Positions 1 to 9,208 of a stretch of DNA of 64,000 nucleotides are shown in pieces. Source of the stretch: Liolophura sinensis. Taxonomy: Eukaryota; Mollusca; Polyplacophora; Chitonida; Chitonidae. Under the pieces are notes generated by a model. The model did not search any database and was not told where the DNA came from. It saw only the letters and a program-made list of their open reading frames with translations. Within the stretch, counting starts at the first letter, position 1; each line of letters begins with the position of its first letter. Both the position numbers and the translations under genes were made by a program. Location of the stretch: positions 9,834,706 through 9,898,705 of the forward strand of contig NC_088296.1 in NCBI RefSeq assembly GCF_032854445.1, read 5' to 3'.

Positions 1-2114
1 CGCTAATGCCTCCGACTTTGAGCTCACTGTAGAAAGCCTCTTTGGGTGGGAGGCTGGACTCGTCGAAGCGCTCCCAGGAGTCCATATACTCATAGGGGTA
101 GACACCCTTGCGCATGAGTAGCTTTCGTTTTTCTTCGGCGGGCTCATACCGGGCTGTGATGTGGAAAGCCTCAGGTTTGTTGGCCTCAACCAGATTGTCA
201 AGGGAAGTCGGTAAGAATTGAACGCTGTCGATGAAGCTGAGCTGCCCCAGCGAGAAGGCGATGTACTTTTCCGTGTTGTTGGGGATGCAGGAGATGCGGC
301 CCTCCACCTTACTTATGGCTTGCATCAGGAGGTGCCCGTCGTAGCCCCGTAGGTTGTGGAAGACTACTGGTATGGCTGTCTTGGGACCCAGCCGCAACTT
401 TAGGTTGCATGCGTTATGGGCCGCGCCTCTGTACTTGCCGGTGATATGGCAGTGATCGCGCACAGAATCGGCCCCCAAAGGCTTCTCACACACGTGATAG
501 GTTGTGGCGTTGTTGTGGGCCTGCCAGTCTTGGGGAGTCATATTCATGGCTATAGGGTTGGCTAGAAAACATTTTTGATTTCCTGCTCCTCCTGTTGGAG
601 AGCTCTGAGGAAGTGTTCCATCGCGTTAGGGCCTCTGTATTCCACGGGGCGTTTTGTGTGGCCGTTGCAACGCACCACAACATAGCAGTAACTGCAGGGC
701 GTGGTGCTGAGTCTTTTGAGTGCTGCTCTCTGTAGGTGGCGGCGGCGGGCCTTCAACCTTTCTGGTCAGAGCCTCGAATTCGGCATATATGATGAACGGA
801 GCCGGTAGCTGTTTGTGGTGGTTCTGAAAGGTGAACTTGTTTTCCCCCTCCTGGGGCATTTCCACCCTCACCGCTGTCTGGCCAATCCCTCGGCATTCCG
901 GCTTATGCGCCTCGAGCAGATCCTCCCTTATGTAACCGTGTAGGCAGCGCTCGCAGAAGTGTTTGCGATTTCGTTTCTTACTTTCTTGGAACAGGAGACG
1001 ATCGAGATCTTTTATCCACGTATAATGGAATTTGCCTGCCTTCCCAATCAGCAGCAGATTGATTCAGGGCGTGCCACGGGGCTGCTTGCTGAGACGATGC
1101 ACGATCACACCCTTGTCCCACCCGAACACGTTGATGGCGAGGTGGTTCTTTTCCTCCACCTTAGGGATCTGAGAGGCGGGCGTGGGGGCATCGATTCCAC
1201 CAAAGTTAAGACCATCATTGGTGGGATACTTTGTTGGTCTCTGGGGATCCCGGGCGCCTGGAAATAAGGCAGATCGGAGTGCCCTTCGGAGGCAGTCGTC
1301 GTCTTTGTTCTTCACATTGATGACTGCTTTCTTGTTACTCACAGCTGCAGGTAGTGGGATGTAGGACCCCCCTCTCAGTGGTTGATACCTTGCAATGTCA
1401 AGCCAGAGTGTTTGCACGCTATTGACAACCCACCCTGACCCTCGCTGTGTCCATTTTTCCAGCACCTCCTGGATGGTGGGGAAGGCCTTATATAGGGCCC
1501 GTCAATGTCACCAGCCTCTAAGAGGGCCTTCTGTTTGCTGTGGAGAACTGTGCTGGTATACTCTTCACTGCCATCGGCGTTGTCCTTTCGCAGCTGAACC
1601 CTGAGGCCTAGTTGGAACTTAACCCCGTTGAGTGCCAGGATCTCTTCTTCTAACTTCTGGCGAATAATAGCTCGATTTTCTTCAAAGAAGGCTACTGGGT
1701 CCGTCCAAACGCCTTCGGGTACGCCCATCTGCCAGGCCCGGAGGAGATTCCTTATGGCCCGGCCGGTGTTAGTGAATTCTAGTTTCTTTTCACCTTGTAT
1801 TCCGCCTAGCAATTCATCCAACTCCTCGTTACTGAGGAGGTTCTTGACGTCTTGCTTCAACTCCTCGTTACTGAGGGGGTTCTTGACGTCTTCATTCAAC
1901 TCCTCTTTACTGAGGGAGTTCTTGCTTGGGGAGGTAGGCGCTTCAACTCAGCCACAGCCGTTTTATGCCTGTCGAGGATCCCCTGCAGTTCTTCCAAGGC
2001 AATGCGGGACCGTGGGTACTTGGGCCACACACCCAGGTGCGTCTCAAACTCCTCCCGTAGTGCTCGCGCTTTTTGATGGTGCCTCATTGTACGAGTCGGT
2101 GTAACTAAGTACAC
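1..2114 (-). pseudogene. Protein-primed DNA polymerase B of a second Polinton-like element, N-terminal and exonuclease part
   Basis: Remnant of a DNA_pol_B_2-type polymerase, the enzyme that copies self-synthesising DNA transposons. Reading along the minus strand there is an N-terminal region (2100-1375), then KKAVINVKNKDDDC and NHLAINVFGWDKG (about 1330-1110), a zinc-finger-like FCERCLHGY (about 950), an exonuclease I motif IYAEFEAL (768-800, E where D is usual), an endonuclease VII/HNH-like DHCHITGKYRGAAHNACN (405-456) and exonuclease II FHNLRGYDGHLL (328-363). Positions 1-540 are open and run off the window, so the polymerase core lies outside. Breaks: a stop at 1064-1066 and frame changes near 1900, 1490, 700-755 and 560. 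It differs in sequence from the polymerase at 10.6-13.5 kb, so it belongs to another element or lineage. The family call is firm from motifs; the exact lineage is uncertain. Confidence 0.85.
1819..1925 (-). repeat. 39-bp in-frame tandem repeat inside the polymerase N-terminal region
   Basis: Units begin at 1819, 1858 and 1897, a period of 39 bases (13 codons). They encode LSNEELKQDVKNL-type repeats. The third copy is partial. Confidence 0.85.
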
Positions 2115-2120
2115 GACTCT

Positions 2121-2399
2121 CTAATTGTAAATTTCTATAGCCGCCAGCCGTTTGAACTCGTCCAAGAAAGCCTTGTGCCTCCACTTCCTTTCACACGTCT
2201 GGACCCTATTATGTCCGCAAGCCATGCAAAGCCGAAATCGGTTTTTAACGCCCCGAACACAGCTAATACATGGCTGGGTGCCAGGACCCTGCCGTAGACG
2301 GTATAAGTAACCCCCGCAGTACTCCCCCAGACAACTATTACCACAGAGCTCCGTGGAGCCGATGAGAAGCCACCGGCAATTATTGTAACCCTTTCGCAT
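2121..2399 (-). CDS. Cys-rich zinc-ribbon-like protein beside the first polymerase
   Basis: A 92-residue ORF with a true ATG at 2397-2399, directly upstream of and collinear with the broken polymerase. Cysteines fall in zinc-ligand-like spacings: CRW, ELCGNSCLGEYC, PCISC, LCMACG and TCE. After the last pair comes a basic stretch and an Arg/Lys-rich tail. I recognise the general look of a Cys-rich ORF that travels with DNA_pol_B_2 genes in invertebrate Polinton-like elements, but cannot name a function. It may be a separate small protein or the original N-terminal part of the polymerase ORF, now cut off. No stop interrupts it. Confidence 0.5.
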   Translation of the reverse strand: MRKGYNNCRWLLIGSTELCGNSCLGEYCGGYLYRLRQGPGTQPCISCVRGVKNRFRLCMACGHNRVQTCERKWRHKAFLDEFKRLAAIEIYN

Positions 2400-2483
2400 G
2401 TTGTATACAAGCTTGGTGTAGAAGCATACCAGGTGCGATGGGTATGTCTAATACAACCAGAATCAGGGAAAGGAGGGGTGGGG

Positions 2484-2690
2484 GCCTCTATTAGTTATGG
2501 GGAGGTCCCCAAGGGGGGGTTGTGCCAGAACCTTTAGTGTGTATACTGGAACTTCTGGACCTCGCCGGGAATAGGGGCTAGAGGCCTCTATTTACCAAGG
2601 GGAGGGTGCGCCAGAACCCTCCTTCCCCCTACTACTAGCTATAGCTGCAACACAGAATTCAAGCGGCATTAAATGTACCGCAAACTGATA
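2484..2690. repeat. Two-copy 100-bp tandem repeat, G/C-biased
   Basis: The words gcctctatt and gccagaacc recur about 100 and 85-95 bases apart (2484 and 2584; 2524 and 2610). This is a diverged two-copy duplication in otherwise non-coding DNA between the two viral-type elements. Confidence 0.5.
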
Positions 2691-3040
2691 CGGAAAAGGA
2701 AAGTACATGAGTAAGTACATAGATGTGTAAAGGACTGATGTGGAAACCGGATGATGACATCTCGCCCCGTGACCTGCGGATCACACGAGAACAGTACCAT
2801 CCGCGCTACACTCATGAAGGGATAAACTTGCTCTCCAGTTGTAAATACGTGGGCAGATAAGATTACTTTATTGTGTTCATTTCATTTTCATGAGAATGTA
2901 GGCCTGCACTGCACATCACAGGCTCACTTCCGAGGTCTACGCAAACTGTAGACACAGGAAACGCCTGGCTGCACGACTTACCGGCATGAGGTGGCTCTTG
3001 CTTCAAAGTCTTGCTTCAAACATCGCTATGGAATCAGATA
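2691..3040. other. Non-coding stretch between the two Polinton-like elements
   Basis: No ORF with recognisable protein and no repeat longer than a few bases is seen. The left terminal inverted repeat of the second element should lie here or just right of it, but I could not match one to the sequence around 13.4-13.6 kb. Confidence 0.4.
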
Positions 3041-3044
3041 ATTA

Positions 3045-3510
3045 CGCGTTGACTGACCAATGAGCGAGATGGGAGCAAAACGTCGGCTTGTAAATTTGGG
3101 TGTATAATGTTGCGAACGTGTCGCATTCCAGAGGAGGAGGAGGAGGGAGTCGTTTCGGAGGGGGATGTCACGCGCGAGAGCATCAGCGTGTTAAGTTGTG
3201 TGGCGCCAAAACGGACCAATGAGGTGGTTGGGTTGGGTGTGTTTCGTTGACGTCCGCGCTGCGGCATCCATTGAGCGAGGAGCGTGACGGACCAGTGAGC
3301 TAGAAGGGAGCAAAACGTCGGCTTGTAAAGTTGAGTTGAGCAGCTCCAACACCTCCCTGGCGCCAAAACTGACCATAGGATGAGCTCCATTCCGCACCAA
3401 AACTGACCAGTGGATGAGCGCCATTTGCATCAAAACTGACCAATGAGCTGATTGCACGGTATTGGTGCTTGAATTTCGTTGAGGTACGCGTTAATAGGAT
3501 AAAAACGGTG
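3045..3510 (+). promoter_or_regulatory. Repeat-rich promoter-like block upstream of the PC4-like gene
   Basis: Six copies of a gaccaatgag-like word lie at about 3051, 3211, 3287, 3369, 3403 and 3435, several as exact CCAAT. Two are joined to GCGCCAAAA (3203-3211 and 3361-3368 region), which matches the E2F consensus. A longer module, gggagcaaaacgtcggcttg, occurs at 3070 and 3306. A TATA-like ggataaaaacgg lies near 3497, about 110 bases before the ATG at 3611. The arrangement resembles a compact viral early promoter. Factor binding is inference from motifs. Confidence 0.45.
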
Positions 3511-3610
3511 CGTGTGTCTGTGTGAGTCGTGAAACAGAGCCAGGAGACTACAGACATCATACCTGCCTATACCATGCCACACTAACCAGAGACGCTATGC
3601 TGTCATCAGT

Positions 3611-4500
3611 ATGAAACGATACGCTTCTGCTAATCCTCTGCTTCCCGAGCAGCCTGCCGAGAAAAAGACGAAGGTGTGCCTGTCATCGCCCAGCGAGGTC
3701 GTGACCAAATTTCAGCTCGTCCCCTGGCTGTGGGTGGGGGTGTGTGATGACAAGACGATTGAGATTCTCCAATGTCCCATAGACCCGGACTCTCCGCCCA
3801 AGCGTGTCGTTCTCGACGGGGAGGGGCTGGGCTAAGTTGAAGGGACTGGCTGCCGATCTGCCCGAGGAGGGCTTGACGGTGCGTCAGACGTTATCCGACG
3901 GTTGGTATCTTTCCACTCTGATCCCTGATAGCGTCATGTTCGTCCACGTGAAGAAATGGAGAGCATACCGACCGGACGGTCTGCTGTATCCGACGAAAGA
4001 AGGTGTCACTCTCAACTACCTAACCCACTGGCCAAAGCTGGTAGAAGCCATCCCCGACATCGACATGTTGCTGGCGGTAGCCAAGAAAGAAGAAGAGGAG
4101 GAGGCTGCCGGCCCCGGCCCCGGCTGTAATACGGGCGCCGACGGGGCAGGGCGGTGAAGACAACTTGCAGACGGAGCAGCCCGTGTCATTCAGTCTGGAG
4201 CAGCCGAAACCGACTCCGCTGAAGCCAGAGCTTGAGACGGGGCTGACCAGCTTGCTGTGGGATGCTTACGACGTGGCTCTCCAACCCCACCTCTTACAGT
4301 TGCAGCGCAAAGCGTACGCTGCTACTAAACACCCGGCCGCGATCAACCCGACGACTCGCCTTCCCTTCATCCTGCAGGACCGAGAGCTGGCCGTGAGCAT
4401 CATGGACAAGGGCCGTACCCGTTACCGTGCTGGTCAACTTCATGCGCTTGTTGTGTGGCCTACGTTGATCGTTCTACCCATGTGTTTTACAGGGAGGTGA
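3611..4500 (+). pseudogene. PC4-like (transcription coactivator p15 fold) protein of the adintovirus/Polinton element
   Basis: Starts at ATG 3611 after the promoter-like block. Three ORF pieces follow in order: 3611-3835, 3804-4157 and 4165-4500. The second contains PTKEGVTLNYLTHWPKL followed by IPDID, close to the end of the ssDNA-binding PC4 domain; the first (FQLVPWLWVGVCDDKTIEI) looks like an earlier strand set of a similar fold. An acidic, proline-rich linker leads to a third block, TSLLWDAYDVALQPHLL, also seen in invertebrate Polinton ORFs. The pieces are probably one protein broken by frame changes near 3830 and 4157, and the last piece drifts out of frame near 4420. Known PC4 proteins bind single-stranded DNA and aid transcription or replication; that role here is inferred. 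Confidence 0.6.
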
Positions 4501-4589
4501 CTAGGGTGCGAGTTCTGAACATAGACAATTGCCAAGATTTCATATTGGTGATTCATTCATCACCGTCACTACCAGACATTTCTTACAAC

Positions 4590-4595
4590 AATAAA
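4590..4595 (+). terminator. Polyadenylation signal AATAAA
   Basis: AATAAA about 90 bases after the end of the PC4-like gene, followed by another caataaaa at about 4640. It is the right distance and strand for that transcript. Confidence 0.4.
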
Positions 4596-4864
4596 GAAAA
4601 AAATAATTGACACACACATCATTGTTGGAGCTTGCATGCAATAAAAAATGTTTTAATGTTTTAATCACCGGTCTTTGTGTTGGTTATTTCTCACCTGTAC
4701 CTCGAGTTATTTTAGCTATGGGTTATTTATTCACCGTAAGTGATATATATTTTTAATGATGGTGACATGGTGCGGTCAGTGGCGGCACTAGAATGACGGT
4801 GTCTTCTTTGTGTCTTTCTAGCCCGAATAAGCTGCGCTCGACGCCCAAAATGCATGTACACTGG

Positions 4865-4867
<3 letters not shown>

Positions 4868-4933
<66 letters not shown>
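4868..4933. repeat. (TA)n microsatellite
   Basis: About 33 uninterrupted TA units, immediately left of a duplicated integrase fragment. Confidence 0.95.
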
Positions 4934-4934
<1 letters not shown>

Positions 4935-4935
<1 letters not shown>

Positions 4936-5009
4936 ACGGCCGCGGCTGAACAGTGTTATCAGCGGAGAAGATCTGAAAAAGGGAACATCGCCGAGGGAAA
5001 CTGTACTAT
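4935..5009 (+). repeat. Duplicate of the integrase chromodomain segment
   Basis: About 75 bases nearly identical, same orientation, to 6014-6089 inside the integrase C-terminal region. Both copies hold the same gaagatctgaaaaaggg with an in-frame TGA. It lies between the (TA)n tract and the integrase start. Confidence 0.85.
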
Positions 5010-5066
5010 ATGCTGTCGGGGATAGGTTCACTCACTACACATTGACACCAACAACGACGCCGGACT

Positions 5067-6173
5067 ATGCCTCGGAGGCGGGGACGGAAAAAGCGTCGGA
5101 AAACGCTCGCGAACAGTGACTCAGACCCAATCGATACTGCTCTCCAAGCATTGTACTATGACCTCAACAGTCCAGCGGCTTACAGCAGCGTTCAGCCCTT
5201 GCTCAAGGGAGCCCAGCAACATGGACTCAATGTGAGTCGGGCCCGCGTGTCGGCTTGGCTGGCTTAGCAGGACACGTGCACGCTGCACCGTCCCGCTCAA
5301 CCGCGCTACCCACGTAACCGAGTTGTGGTTGGGGGTAAAGACAGTCAGTGGCAGGCGGGCCTGGTCGACATGACAGCGTTTGCCAAACAGAACGATGACA
5401 ACCGTTAACTACTTACCTGCATCGATGTCCTCTGCAAGTACGCTTGGGTGACCCCACTGCGCACCATAACTGGTGTTCGTCTGATCGAAGCGTTTGAACG
5501 TATTTTCAAGACGGGACGTCGACCGTTGTACCTGCAAACGGACGAGGGTAAAGAGTTTCTGAACAGACCGTTCCAAGCATTTTTAAAGCACAACGTTTAA
5601 CGAAACCAAAGCATTCGAGGTAGAACGGCTTAACCGTACTTTGAAAGGACGCACGTACAAATATTTCATCGCTCACAACACTCGGCGGTACGTGAACGCC
5701 TTACCGGCGATGGTCGGTGGTTACAATCGATCGTATCACCGGAGTATACCTCGGGCCCCAATCGAAGTCACCAACCAAAACCAGAAAGAAGTGCGTCAAG
5801 CCTTGTACGATCGGTGTACCGTTATCGCGCCGGCGATCTCGTGCGTGTAAGTAAAGTGAAAGGGAAATTCGAAACATCGTACCTCCCAAATTGGAGCACG
5901 GAAATGTTCCGCATCGCCCGCACCCACGCTCGTCAGTCTGTCGTGTACACACTGGAGGATTTGGTAGGAGAACGGTTGCTCGGGACGTTTTACGGGACGA
6001 AACTGCAACTGGTGACGGCCGCGGCTGACCAGTTTTATCAGGCGGAGAAGATCTGAAAAAGGGAACATCGCCGAGGAAAACTGTACTATTTGGTGAAGTT
6101 GGTCAGCTATCAACCCAGCTTTAATTCTTGGGTGCCGGCCACGGACGTTAAACGTATTAAGCCCCAAGTATGA
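5067..6173 (+). pseudogene. Polinton-type (retroviral-like, rve fold) integrase with C-terminal chromodomain, broken
   Basis: DDE integrase that would insert the element. From ATG 5067 comes a basic N-terminus (PRRRGRKKRRK) and an alpha-helical region, then the catalytic core: first Asp in LVDMTAF (about 5370), second in LQTDEGKEFL (about 5545) and Glu in VERLNRTLK (about 5625). The tail has the SH3-like RYRAGDLVRVSKVKGKF (about 5825) and a chromodomain-like YYLVKL...FNSWVPATDVKRI (6085-6155), ending at TGA 6171. Breaks: stops at 5265, about 5406 and 5598, frame changes near 5597 and 5820, and a TGA in the chromodomain at about 6054. The catalytic residues survive as codons, but no full protein can be made. 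Family call is strong. Confidence 0.88.
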
Positions 6174-6229
6174 AGGGGGTAACTGTCACTCCCGAACCAC
6201 CTACCTCAAGCGATGGATCTGTGTACAAG

Positions 6230-6588
6230 GCTTGCTCAAGAATAAAGGGACCGTGGCAGCCGTGCTCGGAGTTCTCTAGTACATCGGAGTTTAAGTGGGT
6301 GGATTGGCCACGGGCCTCCAAGAGTTGTCGACCCTTCAACATCTACAAGGGGAACCGAATAAAACGCCCCTTCGTTGGTCTGGGAAGCCTTTGTCCTTGC
6401 CGCCACCACTGTCACCACCACCACCACCACCACCACAACCCTCGTCACCTAGCGACATCACGCGTTGGCTTGACAGCACCACCCCGGGCGAGGACCTGAG
6501 TTCCACCCCGCTACCCACCACGGCGTTCACTCCCGACCAGGACGCTTTCACGGACCCCACCATCACTCCCCGGTTTAAGTTTACGTAA
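6230..6588 (+). pseudogene. Small membrane protein with proline-rich tail, conserved position in Polintons
   Basis: In the frame ending at TAA 6586-6588 there is a hydrophobic helix (GTVAAVLGVL then YIG, GGLATGLQEL) at about 6248-6325, then a run of prolines encoded by a (cca)n tract (about 6410-6435), then an acidic Ser/Thr/Pro-rich tail. Two in-frame stops (about 6281 and 6296) fall within the helix. An overlapping frame from 6170 reads through the same DNA with a His-rich segment, which I take as the shadow of the (cca)n tract. The location between integrase and ATPase suits a minor structural or membrane protein; the function is unknown. Confidence 0.5.
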
Positions 6589-6632
6589 TTCCTCAGTTCA
6601 CTCCGCCAGCGTCACCGACAATCGTTCCGTAA

Positions 6633-7274
6633 CAAGACTTCGGTACCGATCACCGTTTTCACACCCGTCTGTTCTTCACCCAACACGGCACGGTCAGCGG
6701 ACCGACGGGGTGTGGAAAGTCCGTGTTTGTAAAACGATTGTTGGAGCATGCTCAAGCTCTCCTTTACCCACCCCGGCAACGCGTCGTCTGGTGTTACGGG
6801 GATGGACAGCCGTTGTACAACACGTTACCCGACGTTCGGTTTGAAGAAGGTGTGCCCAGCCCGTCAGATTTCGACCCGGGGGAGCGGACGTTAGTCTTCG
6901 TGGACGATTTGATGGCCGAAGCGGACGAACGCGTAACAAAACTCTTTACCAAAGACATCCACCACCGCAATATCAGCGTGGTGTACATCGTGCAGATCTT
7001 GTTGCACAAAACCAAAGATCATCGTACCATCAGTCTGAACGAACACTACTTGGTGTTGTTCAAAAACCAAGGAGACGAGTCTCAAATTACCACGATCGCT
7101 AAACAGATGGCTCCGGGGCGGACGCAGTACGTTCGCGAGGCGTTTGAGGATGCTACCGCCCAGCCTCACGGGTATTTGCTGATGGATTCCAAGCAAGCCA
7201 CACCTGACCACCTGCGACTTCACACTCACATCTTCCCCGGGGAAATTCAACACGCCTACCTCCCCAAGCCATAA
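6633..7274 (+). CDS. FtsK/A32-like genome-packaging ATPase
   Basis: P-loop ATPase expected to pump DNA into capsids. Walker A GPTGCGKS is at 6699-6722, Walker B TLVFVDDLM at about 6889-6915, and the sensor-like YIVQILLH and LVLFKN follow. The frame is open from 6633 to the stop at 7272-7274, about 213 codons, close to the usual length for Polinton/adintovirus ATPases. No good ATG precedes Walker A (a TAA sits at 6630-6632), so the N-terminus was probably lost by a small mutation; the rest looks undamaged. It keeps the standard order integrase, ATPase, capsid genes. Along with the 7324 gene it is one of the best-preserved ORFs of the element. Confidence 0.85.
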   Translation, partial: QDFGTDHRFHTRLFFTQHGTVSGPTGCGKSVFVKRLLEHAQALLYPPRQRVVWCYGDGQPLYNTLPDVRFEEGVPSPSDFDPGERTLVFVDDLMAEADERVTKLFTKDIHHRNISVVYIVQILLHKTKDHRTISLNEHYLVLFKNQGDESQITTIAKQMAPGRTQYVREAFEDATAQPHGYLLMDSKQATPDHLRLHTHIFPGEIQHAYLPKP

Positions 7275-7323
7275 AACTTCGGACGCGCGATCTGTCAAAA
7301 CAGTTGTTTCCACGTCAACCACC

Positions 7324-7674
7324 GTGATGTCACGCTGGCTCCAGCGTTACGGTCCCTTACTGTCCCTGCTGGCTCGAGCCACCCCTGCCATTCAACGTGC
7401 CGTTCTGCGCGGTAACGATCCGGGTTTCCTTCGGTGTTTGTGTGAATGTGCCAAGAATGTGTTAAATGGAAACGTTCCACTATCACGGGCGCAGAAGGGG
7501 ATGTTACAGAAGTTACAGCGGCACAAGACGGGTCTTCGCACCTTGGTCAAGAAAAGGGTTCCCCTGCGGATTGTTCAACGTGGTGGTCTCCTTGCCCTGC
7601 TGCTCGTCCACCTCCTCACCGCCGCCGAACCCCTCATCGGTAGCGTCATTAAGACCATAGCTGGTGGGATGTAA
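7324..7674 (+). CDS. Conserved small basic/hydrophobic Polinton-adintovirus protein (core- or pX-like)
   Basis: An intact 116-residue ORF. The N-terminal half is helical with RCLCECAKNVLNGNVPLS, followed by a basic middle (RAQKGMLQKLQRHKTGLRTLVKKRVPL). It ends with the signature QRGGLLALLLVHLL and a Gly-rich end (GSVIKTIAGGM). This arrangement, a basic segment then a hydrophobic Gly/Leu tail, is typical of a small protein next to the ATPase in invertebrate Polintons, compared by some with adenovirus core or membrane-active proteins. ATG choice: the first of two tandem Met codons in the track region at 7324-7329. Its stop overlaps the next ATG (TAATG), which suggests coupled or compact viral-type organisation. 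Function is inferred only. Confidence 0.65.
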   Translation: MMSRWLQRYGPLLSLLARATPAIQRAVLRGNDPGFLRCLCECAKNVLNGNVPLSRAQKGMLQKLQRHKTGLRTLVKKRVPLRIVQRGGLLALLLVHLLTAAEPLIGSVIKTIAGGM

Positions 7675-7899
7675 TGCAGCACGCCAAGAAAGCCGCGGCT
7701 CTTAGATACGCTCACGCGACCATCACCCTTATACCCCGTCTCCCCGTATCCCGTGCCTAGTACTGTGAAAGCCCTCAACGCGCACGACCAAGAGATGGCA
7801 TTGATTCTCTACGACACGACTCTCTCAGACGATGAGAAAATACAGCGGTATCACCATACCCTTCATCGATACCGGGCGTTACTGGGCAGCGTCACGTAA
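7674..7899 (+). pseudogene. Small conserved Polinton protein, N-terminal frame shifted
   Basis: Begins MQHAKK at an ATG overlapping the previous stop, then changes frame near 7735. The second part, in one frame to TAA 7897-7899, reads KALNAHDQEMALILYDTTL, then a Lys/Asp-rich turn and a helix ending HRYRALLGSVT. I recognise the general pattern of a short helical protein found between the ATPase and penton genes of invertebrate Polintons; its function is not known. The last nine or so codons lie inside a perfect 74-bp palindrome shared with the start of the penton gene, so the true C-terminus may have been overwritten. Confidence 0.55.
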
Positions 7900-7954
7900 A
7901 ACATGTTGGTGAGGTGATCACCTCACCAACATGTTTTACGTGACGCTGCCCAGT
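7881..7954. repeat. 74-bp perfect palindrome, no spacer
   Basis: Arms 7881-7917 and 7918-7954 are exact reverse complements (37 bases each), with the centre at tga|tca. It joins the end of one gene to the first codons of the next. Confidence 0.95.
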
Positions 7955-8704
7955 GACAGCTCACTCGACTACTTCCCCAGCAATACCATGACGCATTTCA
8001 CCACCCAACTACCACAACCCATCCATTTGAATGGTGACTGGGAATGTGGGTTGGTAGAAATACAGTATCCCCGGAACTGGTTCAACGTGCGGCAAGACGA
8101 AGTGGGGTATGTCTTAGACTAGAAAGAGAATCCCCACCGCGCTAGGCATCAGCTAAAATTGCCAGCATAATATTACCCTTCACCCAAAGACCTCGCCCAG
8201 GGCCTGACCGACTTGTTGACCCACACACACATCCCTTTACTCAAGGCTTACTCCGGTGATGTGACGTTCGGTTTCGATGATAGACAGCGGAAATACAGTC
8301 TGGGGTTTCGGAAACAACTGGGGCTCGGTTTCAGCCCGCGTCTGAAGCAGCTCATGAATTTACCGTACAATTGGATCATGGGGCCGGTGGATCTGCAGCT
8401 TATGAGTGGCGAGGATTTACAGACCACCATACCGACGCTGTACGTGTACACGGACATCGTCGAATCACGTGTGGCGGGAGACACGCTGGCCCCGCTGCTG
8501 CGGATGGTCACCACTAAAGGGAAGTACGGGCAGCACATCTCCAGGACCCTCCAACACGTGGAATACATCCCCATGCAGTCCAAGCATTTCTCGACGGTGG
8601 AAATTGATATTAGGGACGATACGGGTCAACCCGTCGCATTTGAACGCAGTAAAGTGGTGCTGACACTTCACTTTCGACAGCAGCGCGCTTTACCCTTGCA
8701 ATGA
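7931..8704 (+). pseudogene. Minor capsid (penton, single jelly-roll) protein
   Basis: Starts MFYVTLPSDSSLDYFP at 7931, the usual opening of Polinton penton proteins, and continues with THFTTQLPQPIHLNGDWECG and VEIQYPRNW. After stops at about 8120 and in the 8155-8170 region the same protein resumes: LPYNWIMGPVDLQLMSGEDL, TLYVYTDIVESRVAGD, PLLRMVTTKGKYG, and the near-terminal STVEIDIRDDTGQPVAFERS with VVLTLHFRQQ. It ends at 8702-8704. The expected length is about 250-270 residues and nearly all of it is present. It would form capsid vertices with the major capsid protein encoded downstream. Lesions: two stops and a probable small frame change around 8120-8170. Confidence 0.85.
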
Positions 8705-9202
8705 CTGCCAAAGACAACCCAGCCATGTATTAGTCCTTCATCGACTATTACACCAAGCAAGCCGGCGGAGGTGGGTTACCTGTGTTTCGGGGTGCGGTGG
8801 TACAGCGCGGTCATGGCTTGCTTGGCAGTTTCATCAAAATGGCACAGCCCTTGTTAAAGCCAGCTGTGAAAGCGCTAGGCAAAACGGCGTAACGTACCGG
8901 ACTGAAAGTTATGGGTGACGTGTGGGACGAGGGAGTGCCAGTGAGCCAGGCTTTGAAACGACGAGCTCTGGAGGGGGGAAAACTGCTGGTGGTCAAAGCC
9001 GGTGGCTACGCCCAGCGCAGGATGGGCGGGATGTCTATAAAACGGAAGACTCGACGCACCGCTTCCACTTGTCACCTTCCAGCAGGACCCAGAAGACGTA
9101 CCGCTCCCACGGGTCCTTACCTCCCTGTAGGGCCCAGAAGACGCGCTCTTCCCCGCCAACCTCAACGCACCCAATCCCGCCCCGCACCGGATATTTTTAG
9201 CT
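8701..9202 (+). pseudogene. Small basic virion-type protein between penton and major capsid genes
   Basis: ATG at 8701 overlaps the penton stop (ATGA). It reads DYYTKQAGGGGLPVFRGA, then a hydrophobic HGLLGSFIKMAQPLLKPAVK helix, KALGKTA, GLKVMGDVWDEG and QALKRRALEGGKLL, ending in a long Arg/Lys/Pro-rich tail to TAA about 9200. The Gly-rich start, membrane-like helix and basic tail resemble the Polinton/adintovirus protein that lies just before the hexon gene, sometimes compared with adenovirus capsid-cement or core proteins. In-frame stops lie at about 8731 and 8890. The tail from 8911 is open. Role inferred. Confidence 0.6.
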
Positions 9203-9208
9203 AACGCC

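Noticed and set aside
3034-3560. Overlapping minus-strand ORFs over the promoter-like block
   Set aside because: They arise from the repeated gaccaatgag modules and show no domain; the block sits where a promoter is expected.
6170-6499. ORF with a run of histidines (MKGVTVTPEPP start)
   Set aside because: The His run is the other frame of a (cca)n proline tract; the membrane-helix frame is the better candidate.
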